DNA of 64,000 nt, from NCBI RefSeq assembly GCF_007994135.1, contig NZ_VLKF01000001.1:4216001-4280000 (forward strand), given 5' to 3'. Positions 27,194 through 36,099 of the stretch are shown piece after piece. The DNA comes from Modestobacter roseus. Lineage in GTDB: Bacteria; Actinomycetota; Actinomycetes; Mycobacteriales; Geodermatophilaceae. Position numbers and translations under genes: made by a program. How positions within the stretch are numbered: the first letter of the stretch is position 1; the number at the start of each line of letters is the position of its first letter. The notes under the pieces were generated by a model that worked only from the letters and a program-made list of their open reading frames with translations, did not search any database and was not told the DNA's origin.

Positions 27194-27817
27194 CTACAGC
27201 TCCTGGGCCAGCTCGGCGCGGATCGTCGCGTCGTCGGGGAGCGGGGTCTCCAGCCGGCAGTGCTCCCGCAGCACCTCGCCGAACGGCGTCATGGTGGACC
27301 GGTCGACGTGCGTGCTCGGGTCCCACAACCCCGAACGCATGACCGCCTTGCCGCACTGGAAGTAGGCGCGGGTCACCTCGATCACCAGCACCGACCTCGG
27401 CGCCCGGCCGAACTCGGTGAGGTCGACGCCGAGGTCGTCGGGGCCGGCGAGCGACGTCGTCCCGAACACCTTGAGCGTCTCCTCGGCGCCGGGCACGAAG
27501 AACAGCAGCGCGGCGCGGGGGTTCTCGGCCAGCCGGCGGAGGCTGTCCACGCGGTTGTTCCCGGTGCGGTCGGGCAGCGCGAGGTGCTGCTCGTCGAGCA
27601 CGCGCACGAAGCCCGGGTCGCCGCCGCGCGGGCTGGTCTCCGGCCAGCCGTCGGCCCCGGCCGTGGAGAGCGTGGCGAAGGGGGAGAGCCCGATGAACGC
27701 CGCGCAGTGCCGGTCGATCCGGTCGATCTCCTTGTCCAGCACCAGCTGGCTGGGCGGGCGGTAGCCGGCGAGCACCTCCTGGTCGGAGCGGGCGGTGCCG
27801 GCGAGGCTGCTGTCCAC
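27194..27817 (-). CDS. PPOX-class FMN flavoprotein (MSMEG_1061-like)
   Basis: 207 residues. Split-barrel flavin fold: FIGLSPFATLSTAGADGWPETSPRGG, LPDRTGNNRVDSLRRLAENPRAALLFF (FMN phosphate contacts), GTTSLAGPDD and a C-terminal YFQCGKAVMRSGLW motif. This C-terminal QCGKALMRS-type end marks the MSMEG_1061 subfamily. Substrate unknown; relatives bind FMN and reduce small compounds. GTG at 27817 is six bases from a -10 TACCGT, giving a leaderless transcript. Divergent from a thioesterase with overlapping promoters. Confidence 0.88.
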   Translation of the reverse strand: MDSSLAGTARSDQEVLAGYRPPSQLVLDKEIDRIDRHCAAFIGLSPFATLSTAGADGWPETSPRGGDPGFVRVLDEQHLALPDRTGNNRVDSLRRLAENPRAALLFFVPGAEETLKVFGTTSLAGPDDLGVDLTEFGRAPRSVLVIEVTRAYFQCGKAVMRSGLWDPSTHVDRSTMTPFGEVLREHCRLETPLPDDATIRAELAQEL

Positions 27818-27823
27818 GCCCCG

Positions 27824-27833
27824 ACGGTAGCTT
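27824..27833. promoter_or_regulatory. Overlapping divergent -10 elements (PPOX gene / thioesterase gene)
   Basis: Minus-strand TACCGT (27824-27829) and plus-strand TAGCTT (27828-27833) share the TA pair at 27828-27829. Each lies six to eight bases before its start codon (27817 minus, 27842 plus), so both transcripts would be leaderless and initiation in one direction should exclude the other. Confidence 0.55.
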
Positions 27834-27841
27834 GGCGCCTC

Positions 27842-28219
27842 GTGCCCGAGGTGTGGAGTGCCCCCGTCCGCTTCGCCGAGTGCGACCCGCAGGGCGTGGT
27901 CTTCAACGGCCACTACCTGACCTGGGCCGACGAGGCGGTCGCCGCCTGGTGGCGGTCCGTCGGGCTCCCGTTCGCCGAGACCGGCGTCGAGCAGCTGGTG
28001 AAGGCCGCGCAGCTGGAGTGGCGCAGCCCGGCCCGGCACGGGGACACGGTGAGCGTCGACGCCGAGCTGGAGCGGCTGGGCCGCACCAGCCTCACCGTCG
28101 CGCTCACCGTCCGGGTGCGGGAGCGGGTGAGCTGCCGGGTGCGGATGACCTACGTCGCGGTCGCCGACGGCGTCGCCGTCCCGTGGCCGGACCAGGTGCG
28201 GGCACTGCTCGACCGGTGA
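27842..28219 (+). CDS. Hotdog-fold acyl-CoA thioesterase
   Basis: 125 residues. N-terminal FAECDPQGVVFNGHYLTWADEA matches the 4-hydroxybenzoyl-CoA thioesterase family, with the catalytic aspartate in the ECDPQGVVFN loop. WRSPARHGDTVSVDAELERLG forms the second half of the hotdog. Hydrolyses an acyl-CoA thioester; the actual acyl group is unknown. Leaderless GTG after TAGCTT. A bidirectional terminator follows. Confidence 0.9.
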   Translation: MPEVWSAPVRFAECDPQGVVFNGHYLTWADEAVAAWWRSVGLPFAETGVEQLVKAAQLEWRSPARHGDTVSVDAELERLGRTSLTVALTVRVRERVSCRVRMTYVAVADGVAVPWPDQVRALLDR

Positions 28220-28221
28220 GT

Positions 28222-28268
28222 TCTGCGACGTCGTGGCCTCCCGGCCGGGGAGACCACGAGACCGCAGA
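28222..28268. terminator. Bidirectional terminator between thioesterase gene and cobQ
   Basis: TCTGCG...CGCAGA outer arms and TCGTGG...CCACGA inner arms with a CTCCC/GGGGAG core, lying between converging stops at 28219 and 28271. One three-base internal mismatch on each side. Confidence 0.65.
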
Positions 28269-28270
28269 CG

Positions 28271-29788
28271 TCAGCCGCCGAGGCCCGCGGGGAGCACCGG
28301 GAGGCCGGCCGGGGCGCCGTCCTCGATCAGCCGCCACAGCGCGTCGGTGTCGGCGTGCTCGGCGACCAGGTCGCCCAGCGCGTCCAACCGGGCCTCCCGG
28401 ACCGCGGCGAAGTCGGTGTCCGGCGCGGCGGTGAAGCGGCGGCCGGCGATCGCGGCGACCTCGGTCAGGAACGCCCGGCGGAAGCCGTCGTTCTCCAGCG
28501 CGCCGTGCCACGTCGTCCCGAACACCGACCCGGCCCGGGCACCGTCGAGGAACGGTTCCGCAGAGCCGTCGACCGTCACCTGGCCGTGGTGGATCTCGTA
28601 GCCGCGCACCGGCTGGCCGAGGGCGGCGCCGACCGGGCGGGCCAGGGTCTTCTCCCGCGCGAACCGCACCTGGGTGGGCAGCAGGCCGAGCCCGGGGACG
28701 ACGCCGGCGCGCGACTCGACGTCGTCGGTGATCGTGCGGGCGAGCATCTGGTGGCCACCGCAGATGCCGAGCACCGCCCCGCCCGCGGCGGCCCGGCGGG
28801 CGACGGCGTCGGCCAGCCCGGTCTCCCGCAGCCAGCCCAGGTCGGCCACGGTCGCGCGGGAGCCGGGCAGCACGACCAGGTCGGCGTCGGCGAGCTCCTC
28901 CGGGCGGGTGGCCCAGCGCACCAGCACGCCCGGCTCGGCGGCGAGGGCGTCGAGGTCGGTGAAGTTCGACAGCCGCGGCAGCCGGGCCACCGAGACCCGC
29001 AGCACGTCCTCCCCGTGGGGTGGCCCGGCCGGTTCGCGGGGAGCGTCGACGCCGAGGGAGTCCTCGACGTCCAGGTGCAGGCCGGTCTGCCAGGGGAGCA
29101 CGCCCAGCGTCGGCCGGCCGGTCAGCGCCTGCAGCCGGTCGAGCCCGGGGGCGAGCAGCCGGGCGTCGCCGCGGAACTTGTTCACCAGGAAGCCCGCGAC
29201 GAGCGCCTGGTCGCCCGGCGGCATCAGCGCGACGGTGCCGTAGAGGGCGGCGAACACCCCGCCGCGGTCGATGTCGCCGACCACGACCACCGGCAGCTGC
29301 GCCGCGGTGGCCAGGCCCATGTTGGCGATGTCGTCGGCGCGCAGGTTGATCTCGGTGGGGGAGCCGGCGCCCTCGCAGACCACGACGTCGAACCGGGAGC
29401 GCAGGTCGGCCAGGCACTCCAGGGCCTGCTCCAGGAGGGCGGCCTTCATCGGCCGGTAGCTCAGCGCGGTCACGTCGGCGACGGGCCTGCCGAGGACGAC
29501 GACCTGGCTGGCGTTCTCCCCGCCGGGCTTGAGCAGCACCGGGTTCATCGCCGACTCGGGCTCGACCCGGGCCGCGGCGGCCTGCATGACCTGCGCCCGG
29601 CCGATCTCCGCGCCGTCGGCGGTGACCATCGAGTTGTTGCTCATGTTCTGCGCCTTGAAGGGCGCGACCGAGACCCCCTGGCGGACCAGCCAGCGGCAGA
29701 TGCCGGCGGTCACCACGGACTTGCCGGCGTCGGAGGTGGTGCCGGCGACGAGGAGCGCTCCGTGCGCGCGGCTGCGCGGGGTGGTCAC
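28271..29788 (-). CDS. cobQ: Cobyric acid synthase
   Basis: 505 residues. N-terminal P-loop-like [17 protein letters not shown], then [12 protein letters not shown] and the class-I glutamine amidotransferase domain: nucleophile cysteine in [15 protein letters not shown], histidine in GYEIHHGQV. Amidates the b, d, e and g side chains of adenosylcobyrinate a,c-diamide. GTG at 29788 overlaps the stop of an acyltransferase gene, an odd pairing for a B12 gene. No riboswitch precedes it. Full family length. Confidence 0.96.
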   Translation of the reverse strand: MTTPRSRAHGALLVAGTTSDAGKSVVTAGICRWLVRQGVSVAPFKAQNMSNNSMVTADGAEIGRAQVMQAAAARVEPESAMNPVLLKPGGENASQVVVLGRPVADVTALSYRPMKAALLEQALECLADLRSRFDVVVCEGAGSPTEINLRADDIANMGLATAAQLPVVVVGDIDRGGVFAALYGTVALMPPGDQALVAGFLVNKFRGDARLLAPGLDRLQALTGRPTLGVLPWQTGLHLDVEDSLGVDAPREPAGPPHGEDVLRVSVARLPRLSNFTDLDALAAEPGVLVRWATRPEELADADLVVLPGSRATVADLGWLRETGLADAVARRAAAGGAVLGICGGHQMLARTITDDVESRAGVVPGLGLLPTQVRFAREKTLARPVGAALGQPVRGYEIHHGQVTVDGSAEPFLDGARAGSVFGTTWHGALENDGFRRAFLTEVAAIAGRRFTAAPDTDFAAVREARLDALGDLVAEHADTDALWRLIEDGAPAGLPVLPAGLGG

Positions 29789-30450
29789 GCGGCGGTCGGG
29801 GTGGCGCCCCACCCGGCCTTCTCCTGGCCGGACAGCTCGGCGATCGCCTCCATCACCTGGTCGGTGACCGCACGGCGGGCCTTCCCCTTCCCGGCCAGGC
29901 CGCGGTGCTCGGGGAAGGTCAGCGGCTCGCCGAAGGTGACCCGGATCCGGTGCGGCCGCGGCCAGCGCGCGTCGATCGGTTGCACCCGGTCGGTGCCGTG
30001 CACGGCGACCGGCACCACCGGGCAGTCGGCGGTGAGCGCCAGCCAGGCGACGCCGGTCTTGCCCCGCGCCAGCCGGCCGTCCCGGGACCGGGTGCCCTCG
30101 GGGTAGATGCCGAACGCCTCGCCGGCGCGGAGCACGCCCATCGCGGTGTCCAGCGCGGCCTGGGCCGCCCGGGAGGAGGTCCGCTCCACCGGGAGCGCGC
30201 CCAGCGCGGTGAACAGCGTCCGGGTCAGCCAGCCCCCGAGGCCCGAGCCCTGCCAGTACTCGGCCTTGGCCAGGTAGCCGACCTTGCGCGGGGCCATCAG
30301 CGGGATGGCGATGCTGTCGATGAAGGAGAGGTGGTTGCTGGCCAGGATGACCGGGCCGGTGGCCGGCACGTTCTCCCGGCCGAGCACGGTGGGCCGGAAG
30401 GCCAGCAGGAACAGCGGCCGCAGCACGAACCGGGCGAGCAGGTAGAACAC
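29785..30450 (-). CDS. 1-acyl-glycerol-3-phosphate acyltransferase-like protein
   Basis: 221 residues. An N-terminal hydrophobic segment, then the PlsC motifs: NHLSFID (H-x4-D, His40/Asp45), [13 protein letters not shown], and [15 protein letters not shown]. Transfers a fatty acyl group to lysophosphatidate in phospholipid synthesis. GTG at 30450 follows GGGAGG eight bases upstream. It overlaps cobQ by GTGA and is probably co-transcribed with it. Confidence 0.9.
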   Translation of the reverse strand: MFYLLARFVLRPLFLLAFRPTVLGRENVPATGPVILASNHLSFIDSIAIPLMAPRKVGYLAKAEYWQGSGLGGWLTRTLFTALGALPVERTSSRAAQAALDTAMGVLRAGEAFGIYPEGTRSRDGRLARGKTGVAWLALTADCPVVPVAVHGTDRVQPIDARWPRPHRIRVTFGEPLTFPEHRGLAGKGKARRAVTDQVMEAIAELSGQEKAGWGATPTAA

Positions 30451-30561
30451 GCGCCGGCCTCCCCTCGTTCGTCCCGCACCCGGACCGGGACTCCGGTGCC
30501 GGGGGTCCCGGCATCTTCTCCGACGGGCACCGGCGCAGGACGAGCGGGGGCGGCCCCCCGG

Positions 30562-31305
30562 TCAGATCCTGCGGCCGGGCGGGCAGGCGTCGTGCAGGAT
30601 GTCGCGGACGTCGGCCGGCAGGGGCTGCCGCCCGCTGGCCGAGTCGATGATCGACACCGCGACGTCGCGCACCTTCCGGTGGGTGTGGCTGGAGATGTGC
30701 GCGAGCAGGTCGAACGCCACCTGGTCACCGCAGCCCATCAGCAGCATCAGGATGCCCTTGGCCTGCTCGATCGCCGCCCGGCTGGCCATCGCGGTGCGGA
30801 GCTGCTCGACCTCGGTCTCTAGCCGGTGCACCGGGTCCGTGGACGCGGCGGCCGCTGGGTGGGCGGGTCCGCCGGAGAGGTGCACGACCAGCCCGGCGAG
30901 GACGACGACCCTGCCGTTCCGGTCGGCCTCGGGTTCGCACACCAGGAGGGCGCGGCGCGGGTGCCCGTCCGGGTGGACCAGCCGGTGCTCCCGGGTGAAG
31001 GGCGTGCCGGTTGTGCCGGCGACGCCGAGCGCCTCCCGGACGGCCGCTCGGTCGTCCTGGTGGACGTGCGCCAGGAGCAGCTGGGCCGACGGCTGGACGG
31101 CGGCCGGGTCCAGCCCCTGGAGGGCGAACAGCTCCGGCGACCACCACCACTGGCCGGTGACCAGGTCGCCGTTGAACCGCCCGGTCAGCCGGCGCGGGGA
31201 CGGCTCGGGCGCGGGGGCGGGCTGCTGACCGGCCGGGCGCGCGGCGACGGCCGGGTGCGGGACGACGGTGTCAGCAGTCCGGGTGCTGGCCATGGTGGAG
31301 GGCAT
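30562..31305 (-). CDS. PAS-like and ANTAR domain RNA-binding regulator
   Basis: 247 residues. After about 35 disordered residues comes a PAS-like domain ([28 protein letters not shown]-type [14 protein letters not shown], then [17 protein letters not shown]). From about 190 the three-helix ANTAR domain reads [39 protein letters not shown] (in two pieces). ANTAR proteins bind paired RNA hairpins and prevent termination. Which transcript it acts on is unknown. ATG 31305 is a best choice; ATG 31293 is in the same frame and neither has a clear ribosome site. Confidence 0.82.
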   Translation of the reverse strand: MPSTMASTRTADTVVPHPAVAARPAGQQPAPAPEPSPRRLTGRFNGDLVTGQWWWSPELFALQGLDPAAVQPSAQLLLAHVHQDDRAAVREALGVAGTTGTPFTREHRLVHPDGHPRRALLVCEPEADRNGRVVVLAGLVVHLSGGPAHPAAAASTDPVHRLETEVEQLRTAMASRAAIEQAKGILMLLMGCGDQVAFDLLAHISSHTHRKVRDVAVSIIDSASGRQPLPADVRDILHDACPPGRRI

Positions 31306-31524
31306 CGCATCGACCGATCTCGACAGCGCGACCGGGGTTCTGCCGGTGGGGCTCTCCACGCGCCGTGTTCTCGACGGAGAGGGCCCATCGCCCTGTGCGG
31401 GCGACCGCTCCTGGACGCTATCGACCAGCACCGTGCCGCGCTCGGCGGGATCGGGGCGTGGCCACCACTGCCCCGGCGGCGTCGTCACCCGGCGTGCCGG
31501 TCCGGGCACGCCGAGGGCGTGGTC

Positions 31525-32973
31525 TCAGACGACGGTGCGTGGCGCAGGCGTCCGGCCGAGGTCGGAACGGAGCTCCGCGGCGAGTCCGGCCAGCACGTCG
31601 ACGGCGGTGCGCAGATCCTCGGCGGGCCGCGTGAAGGGCAGCCGGAGGTGGTCGTCGAAGGCGTGCCCGGTGCCGAAGACCCGCCCCTCGGCGAGCAGCA
31701 CCCCGCGCGGCGCGGCGGCGGCGGCGAGGGCGGCGGAGCTGAGCCCCGGGGGCAGCGCGCACCAGACCGAGAGCCCGCCGGCCGGTGGGTGCACCCGCCA
31801 CTCCGGCAGCCGGTCGGCGAGGGCGGTCAGCAGCGCGGCGCGCTGGGCGATCAGCTGTGCCCGGCGTTCGGCGAGCACCGCGTCCAGGTCGCGCACGAGC
31901 ACGGTCGCGGCCAGCTGGTCGAGCAGGCCGACGGAGAGCTGGCGGCGGCCGAACACCGTGGCCAGCCGGGCGGCCAGGGCGGCGTCGGTGCGCAGCCAGC
32001 CGATCCGCAGCCCACCCCAGACCGCCTTGGCCAGCCCGCCGATGGTGACCGTGGCGGCGTCCGGCAGGCCGGCGGCGTACGGCGGCAGCGGGCCGTCGTC
32101 CAGGTACAGCTCGGCGCAGACCTCGTCGACGACGGTGACCACGCCCTGCTGCCACAGGGTGGCGGCCAGCCGGCGCCGCCCGGCCGCCGACATCCGCGCC
32201 CCCGTCGGGTTGGTGAAGTCCGGCATCAGGTAGGCCAGCCGGGGACCGCTCTGCCGGACCGCCAGGTGTGCGGCCTCGACCAGGGCGTCCGGGTGCGCCG
32301 GGTCGACCGCGACCGGCACCAGCCGGGCGCCGGCGCCCTCGACGACGCGCAGCGCGCCGGGGTAGCTGGGGTGCTCGACGAGCACCCGGTCGCCGGGCTC
32401 CAGCACCGCCTCGGCGACGACGGCGGCGGCGTCGCCCACCCCGGCGGTGACCACGACCTGGTCCGGGTCGGTGGGCAGCCCGCGGGCGGTGAACCGGTCC
32501 GCGATCGCCGCCCGCAGCTCGGGCAGCCCGCCGGGGGCGTAGCCGTGCCCGGTGGTGAGCGCGGGCAGTCGCTCCAGGGCCGTCCGGTAGGCGGGCTCGA
32601 GCTGGGAGGTCGCCGCGGGCGCGGCGTGGGCGAGGTCGATGTGGCCGGGTGCGTCGGTGGGCAGCCAGTCGCGGGCGGGCGCGCCACCGGGGGGCTCCAG
32701 GACCGTGCCCGAGCCGTGCCGGGTCCGGGCCCAGCCCTCCTCGCGCAGCACCCGGTAGGCGGAGGCGACGGTCACCCGGCTGGTGGCCAGCGCGGTGGCC
32801 AGGTCGCGCTCGGCGGGCAGGCGTGACCCGGCCGGGAGCCGGCCGGCGTCGACCAGTTCGCGGATGCGCCGGGCCAGCCCGGCATAGCGGGGTGCAGGGA
32901 GGGCGGTGACCGCACCGATCAGGGTGGCCAGCTCCTGCGCGGGAGTGGACTGCTCGACGACGGCCGGTGGCAT
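31525..32973 (-). CDS. MocR/PdxR-family regulator (GntR HTH plus aminotransferase-fold domain)
   Basis: 482 residues. GntR winged helix at 20-95 (YAGLARRIRELVDAGRLPAGSRLPAERDLATALATSRVTVASAYRVLREEGW, in parts), followed by a class I aminotransferase domain with GYAPGGLPELRAAI, DFTNPTG and the PLP lysine in GGLAKAVWGGLRIGW. MocR regulators sense PLP or use it to sense an amino compound. The target may be the divergent ORF at 33034 or itself. ATG at 32973 is the start of the conserved N-terminus. Confidence 0.88.
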   Translation of the reverse strand: MPPAVVEQSTPAQELATLIGAVTALPAPRYAGLARRIRELVDAGRLPAGSRLPAERDLATALATSRVTVASAYRVLREEGWARTRHGSGTVLEPPGGAPARDWLPTDAPGHIDLAHAAPAATSQLEPAYRTALERLPALTTGHGYAPGGLPELRAAIADRFTARGLPTDPDQVVVTAGVGDAAAVVAEAVLEPGDRVLVEHPSYPGALRVVEGAGARLVPVAVDPAHPDALVEAAHLAVRQSGPRLAYLMPDFTNPTGARMSAAGRRRLAATLWQQGVVTVVDEVCAELYLDDGPLPPYAAGLPDAATVTIGGLAKAVWGGLRIGWLRTDAALAARLATVFGRRQLSVGLLDQLAATVLVRDLDAVLAERRAQLIAQRAALLTALADRLPEWRVHPPAGGLSVWCALPPGLSSAALAAAAAPRGVLLAEGRVFGTGHAFDDHLRLPFTRPAEDLRTAVDVLAGLAAELRSDLGRTPAPRTVV

Positions 32974-33033
32974 GGGGCCACCATGCCGGATTGGACCGCT
33001 CTGCGCCAGGATGGGCAGTGCCACTGTTCGGGC

Positions 33034-33366
33034 ATGAGCCCCTCTGGTGGACTGATCGTCCTCGTCGTCCTGTTCCTGGCGCTGGGTGTGCTGGCCGGGC
33101 ACACCCTGCGGGTCACCCTGCGCGGCGGGCTGGGCCCCGCCGACCCGCCGGCCAGCCACCCGCGCGTCGACCCGGCCGGCTTCCCGGTGCTGCCGGAGCC
33201 GCGGGGCGCGCTGCCCCGGCACCCGGCCCAGCCGCGTCAGCCGCGCGGTCCCCGGCGGACTCGGCCGGGCAGGGCCCGGCTGGCCGCGGCCAGGATCGCC
33301 GCCGTCGTCCACACCGCCCGGGAGAGCCGGGCCGCCCGGCGGATGTCGGCCCGGGTCGGGGGCTGA
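33034..33366 (+). CDS. Possible small single-span membrane protein overlapping cobD end
   Basis: 110 residues if real. One helix SGGLIVLVVLFLALGVLAGHTL, then a proline- and arginine-rich tail. The first 65 codons lie in sequence free of other genes, but the last 130 bases run antisense over the 3' end of cobD, which is unusual. I believe the helix part may be translated; the tail is composition-typical of a frame shadow. Divergent from the MocR regulator, where a regulated gene would be expected. Confidence 0.35.
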   Translation: MSPSGGLIVLVVLFLALGVLAGHTLRVTLRGGLGPADPPASHPRVDPAGFPVLPEPRGALPRHPAQPRQPRGPRRTRPGRARLAAARIAAVVHTARESRAARRMSARVGG

Positions 33367-34199
33367 CCGTCGCCGAGGGGAGGCCGCTCCTCGACCCGGC
33401 TGCCGTAGACGTTCCGCCCGCCCAGGCGCAGGTCCAGGGCGCCGGCCAGCGCCGCCTCGCACCGGCCGGCGTTCGGGCTGGGGTGGGCCGCACCGTCGCG
33501 CCGCCAGGCCCGCCACGCACCGGCGGCCGACCCGCCCGCGGCCGGGGCCGCGGCGACCGTGAGCGCGGCGGTCAGCCGGGCCGGCACCCAGTTCAGGACG
33601 TCGTCCAGCCGGGCCGACGCCCAGCCGAAGCGCGCGTACCGGGCCGACCGGTAGCCGACCATCGCGTCCAGGGTGTTGGCCGCGCGGTAGCCGAGCAGCC
33701 CGGGCAACCCGGCCACCGCGCCCCAGAACAGCGGGGCGACGGCGGCGTCGGAGGTGTTCTCCGCGACCGACTCCACGGTGGCCCGCACCAGCTCGGGCTC
33801 GCCCAGCGCGCTCGGGTCCCGGCCGGCCAGGGTGGGCAGGTGCCCGCGGGCCGCGGCCAGGTCGCCGGCCTCGAGGTGCTGCGCCATCGTGGCGGCGGCC
33901 CGGTCCAGCGAGGTGCCGCCGAGCACCGCCCAGGTGGCCAGCGCGGTGACCGCCGTCCGAGCGGACGGGGAGCCGGCGGTCACCCGGGCCAGGGCGGCGC
34001 CCAGCGCCGTCGCCGTCCCGACGCAGACCGCGGTGTAGGCGGCCCCGGTGGCGCGGTCGTCCCGCCAGATGCGGCGCTCCAGCGCGCCGGCCGCCCGGCC
34101 GAAGCCGGCGACCGGGTGGCCGCGGCGCGGGTCGGCGAGCAGCAGGTCGGCGATCGAACCCAGCGCGAGCCCGACGGCGGTGGCGCGGCTGGCGGACAT
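33237..34199 (-). CDS. cobD: Adenosylcobinamide-phosphate synthase
   Basis: 320 residues, CobD/CbiB family. Several helices with the motifs PRRGHPVAGFGRAAGALERRIW, ATVESVAENTSDAAVAPLFW, GYRAANTLDAMVGY, WASARLDDVLNWVPARL and NAGRCEAALAGAL. Joins the aminopropanol (phosphate) arm made by CobC to cobyric acid at the membrane. ATG 34199 is preferred because the alternative GTG at 34208 lies inside the -10 box TACAGT (34207-34212); this makes it leaderless. Divergent from def. Confidence 0.93.
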   Translation of the reverse strand: MSASRATAVGLALGSIADLLLADPRRGHPVAGFGRAAGALERRIWRDDRATGAAYTAVCVGTATALGAALARVTAGSPSARTAVTALATWAVLGGTSLDRAAATMAQHLEAGDLAAARGHLPTLAGRDPSALGEPELVRATVESVAENTSDAAVAPLFWGAVAGLPGLLGYRAANTLDAMVGYRSARYARFGWASARLDDVLNWVPARLTAALTVAAAPAAGGSAAGAWRAWRRDGAAHPSPNAGRCEAALAGALDLRLGGRNVYGSRVEERPPLGDGQPPTRADIRRAARLSRAVWTTAAILAAASRALPGRVRRGPRG

Positions 34200-34206
34200 C
34201 GCGGCC

Positions 34207-34236
34207 ACTGTAGGGAACGCGGCGCCCCCTTAGGAT
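34207..34236. promoter_or_regulatory. Divergent leaderless promoters of cobD and def
   Basis: Minus-strand TACAGT at 34207-34212 (seven bases before the cobD ATG) and plus-strand TAGGAT at 34231-34236 (eight bases before the def ATG). Only 45 bases separate the two start codons, with no ribosome sites. Confidence 0.55.
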
Positions 34237-34244
34237 CGACGGTC

Positions 34245-34802
34245 ATGCGCCTGCCCGGCCGTTACGACGGCGTCGCCCGGCCGATCGTCACCTACGGCAG
34301 CAACCCCGTGCTGCACCGACCCTGCGTCCCGGTCACCGTGTTCGACCGGGCGCTGCGGCACCTGGTGCTGGACATGTTCGCCAGCATGCAGGCCGCCGAC
34401 GGCGTGGGCCTGGCGGCCAACCAGATCGGGGTCGACGCGCGGGTCTTCGTCATCGACTGCCCGGACGCGCACGGTGAGGACGTCGCCGGCTACGTGGTCA
34501 ACCCGGAGCTGACCGTCCTGCCGCCGGGCGACGACGAGCCGGCGACGGAGACCACCGAGGAGGGCTGCCTGTCGGTGCCCGGCCCCTACGCCGAGCTGCC
34601 GCGCGCCTTCCGGGCGCGGGTCGACGGCGTCGACGTGCACGGCCAGCCCACCTCGATCGAGGCGACCGGGATGGCCGCGCGCTGCCTGCAGCACGAGGTC
34701 GACCACCTCAACGGCACGGTCTACGTCGACCTGCTGCCCGAGGAGCTGCGCGAGCGGCTGCTGGCCGAGGCCGCCGGCCCGGAGGGCGAGCTCCCGGCGT
34801 GA
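34245..34802 (+). CDS. def: Peptide deformylase
   Basis: 185 residues. All three motifs: GVGLAANQIG (Gln60), EGCLSVP (Cys108) and QHEVDH (His150, Glu151, His154), which bind the catalytic metal. Removes the formyl group from nascent N-terminal methionine. It heads a run def-cobL-relay ORF-cobM, an unusual pairing of an essential housekeeping enzyme with B12 genes; GTGA joins it to cobL. It may be one of two def genes in the genome, as is common in actinobacteria. Confidence 0.95.
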   Translation: MRLPGRYDGVARPIVTYGSNPVLHRPCVPVTVFDRALRHLVLDMFASMQAADGVGLAANQIGVDARVFVIDCPDAHGEDVAGYVVNPELTVLPPGDDEPATETTEEGCLSVPGPYAELPRAFRARVDGVDVHGQPTSIEATGMAARCLQHEVDHLNGTVYVDLLPEELRERLLAEAAGPEGELPA

Positions 34803-36001
34803 CCGTGACCGTCGTCGGGGTCGGCGCGGACGGCTGGGAGGGGCTCTCCCCGGCGGCGCAGCGGGCCGTCGCGGCCGCCCAGGTGCTGCGCGGCAGCGCC
34901 CGGCAGCTCGACCTCGTGCCGCCGTCGGTCGCCGCCGAGCGGGTGCCCTGGCCCTCGCCGATGGCGCCGGCGCTCGCCGCGCTGATCGCCGACCACCCCG
35001 GCCGGCGGGTCGTGGTGCTGGCCAGCGGCGACCCGATGCTCTCCGGCGTCGGCACCTCGCTGGTGCGGCTGTTCGGCGCGGACGCCGTCGAGGTGGTGCC
35101 GCACCCGTCGTCGGTGACGCTGGCCTGCGCCCGGCTGGGCTGGGCGCTGGAGGAGACCACCGTCGTCTCCGTCGTCGGCCGGCCGGTGTCGCTCGTCCTC
35201 CCGCACGCCACGCCGGGCCGGCGGCTGCTGGTGCTCGGCTCGGACACCCGGACGCCGGCCGACGTCGCCGCGCTGCTGGCCGGAGCCGGGTACGGCGGCA
35301 GCCGGCTCACCGCGCTGGCCCAGCTCGGCGGCCCGGCCGAGCGCCGGTTCACCGGCACGGCCGCCGGATGGTCGCACCCGGAGACCGACCCGCTGGTGCT
35401 CACCGCGGTCGAGGTGGGCGCCGACCCGGGCACCGTGCCGCTGCCCACCGTGCCGGGCCTGCCCGACGAGGCCTACGCCTCCGACGGGCAGCTGACCAAG
35501 CGCGACGTCCGGGCGGTGACGCTCGCCCGGCTCGCCCCGCTGCCCGGCCAGCTGCTCTGGGACGTCGGGGCGGGAGCCGGCTCGATCGGCATCGAGTGGA
35601 TGCGTGTGCACCCCACGTGCCGGGCGGTCGCCGTGGAGGCCGACCCGGTGCGCGCGGCCCGGATCGCGGAGAACGCGGAGCGGCTCGGCGTCCCCGACCT
35701 GCGGGTCGTGCACGGCCCGGCACCCGACGCGCTGGTCGACCTGCCCGGTCCGGACGCCGTCTTCGTCGGTGGCGGGGCGACCACCCCGCTGCTGCTGGAT
35801 GCGGTCTGGGCGGCGCTGCCCCCCGGCGGCCGGCTGGTGGTGAACGCGGTGACGGTGCAGAGCGAGGCGGTGCTCGCCGAGTGGCACGGCCGCGTCGGCG
35901 GCTCGCTGACCCGGCTCTCGGTGGCGCACGCTCAGCCGGTCGGCGGCTTCACCGGCTGGAAGTCCGCCATGCCCGTGACGATCTGGAGCGTGACCCGATG
36001 A
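34799..36001 (+). CDS. cobL: Precorrin-6Y C5,15-methyltransferase (decarboxylating)
   Basis: 400 residues, CbiE and CbiT domains in one chain. CbiE part (1-195): VGVGADGWEGLSPAAQRAV, SGDPMLSGVGTSLVRLFG. CbiT part (210-400): TKRDVRAVTLARLAPLPGQ, SAM motif DVGAGAGSIGIEWMR, FVGGGATTPLLLDAVW. Methylates C5 and C15 and decarboxylates the acetate chain at C12. GTG overlaps def's stop; its own stop lies in ATGA with the relay ORF at 35998. Confidence 0.95.
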   Translation: MTVTVVGVGADGWEGLSPAAQRAVAAAQVLRGSARQLDLVPPSVAAERVPWPSPMAPALAALIADHPGRRVVVLASGDPMLSGVGTSLVRLFGADAVEVVPHPSSVTLACARLGWALEETTVVSVVGRPVSLVLPHATPGRRLLVLGSDTRTPADVAALLAGAGYGGSRLTALAQLGGPAERRFTGTAAGWSHPETDPLVLTAVEVGADPGTVPLPTVPGLPDEAYASDGQLTKRDVRAVTLARLAPLPGQLLWDVGAGAGSIGIEWMRVHPTCRAVAVEADPVRAARIAENAERLGVPDLRVVHGPAPDALVDLPGPDAVFVGGGATTPLLLDAVWAALPPGGRLVVNAVTVQSEAVLAEWHGRVGGSLTRLSVAHAQPVGGFTGWKSAMPVTIWSVTR

Positions 36002-36099
36002 CCCCCCTCCCGGCTTTCGGCGCCGAACCCCGGCCGGGTTTCCGCGCCGAAACCCGGCCGGGTTTCCGCGCCGAAACCCGGTGTGGGGGAGCCGCATGA
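35998..36099 (+). CDS. 33-codon relay ORF made of palindromic repeats between cobL and cobM
   Basis: ATG at 35998 overlaps the cobL stop (ATGA) and its TGA at 36097-36099 overlaps the cobM ATG (ATGA). Between them the peptide is MTPLP, then three octapeptides of type GFRAETRP coded by cluster 3, then CGGAA. It looks like an inserted repeat cassette that has kept the start-stop coupling at both ends. The peptide itself probably has no function; translating it would carry ribosomes from cobL to cobM. No ribosome site precedes its ATG, while GGGGGAG precedes the cobM ATG. Confidence 0.55.
   Translation: MTPLPAFGAEPRPGFRAETRPGFRAETRCGGAA
36011..36082. repeat. 24-bp palindromic units, cluster 3 (3 copies, cobL-cobM junction)
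   Basis: Units 36011-36034, 36035-36058 and 36059-36082. The last two are near-identical, with one central base changed (TTTCCGCGCC), so they formed recently by duplication. Each can fold as a hairpin in the mRNA. Confidence 0.9.
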
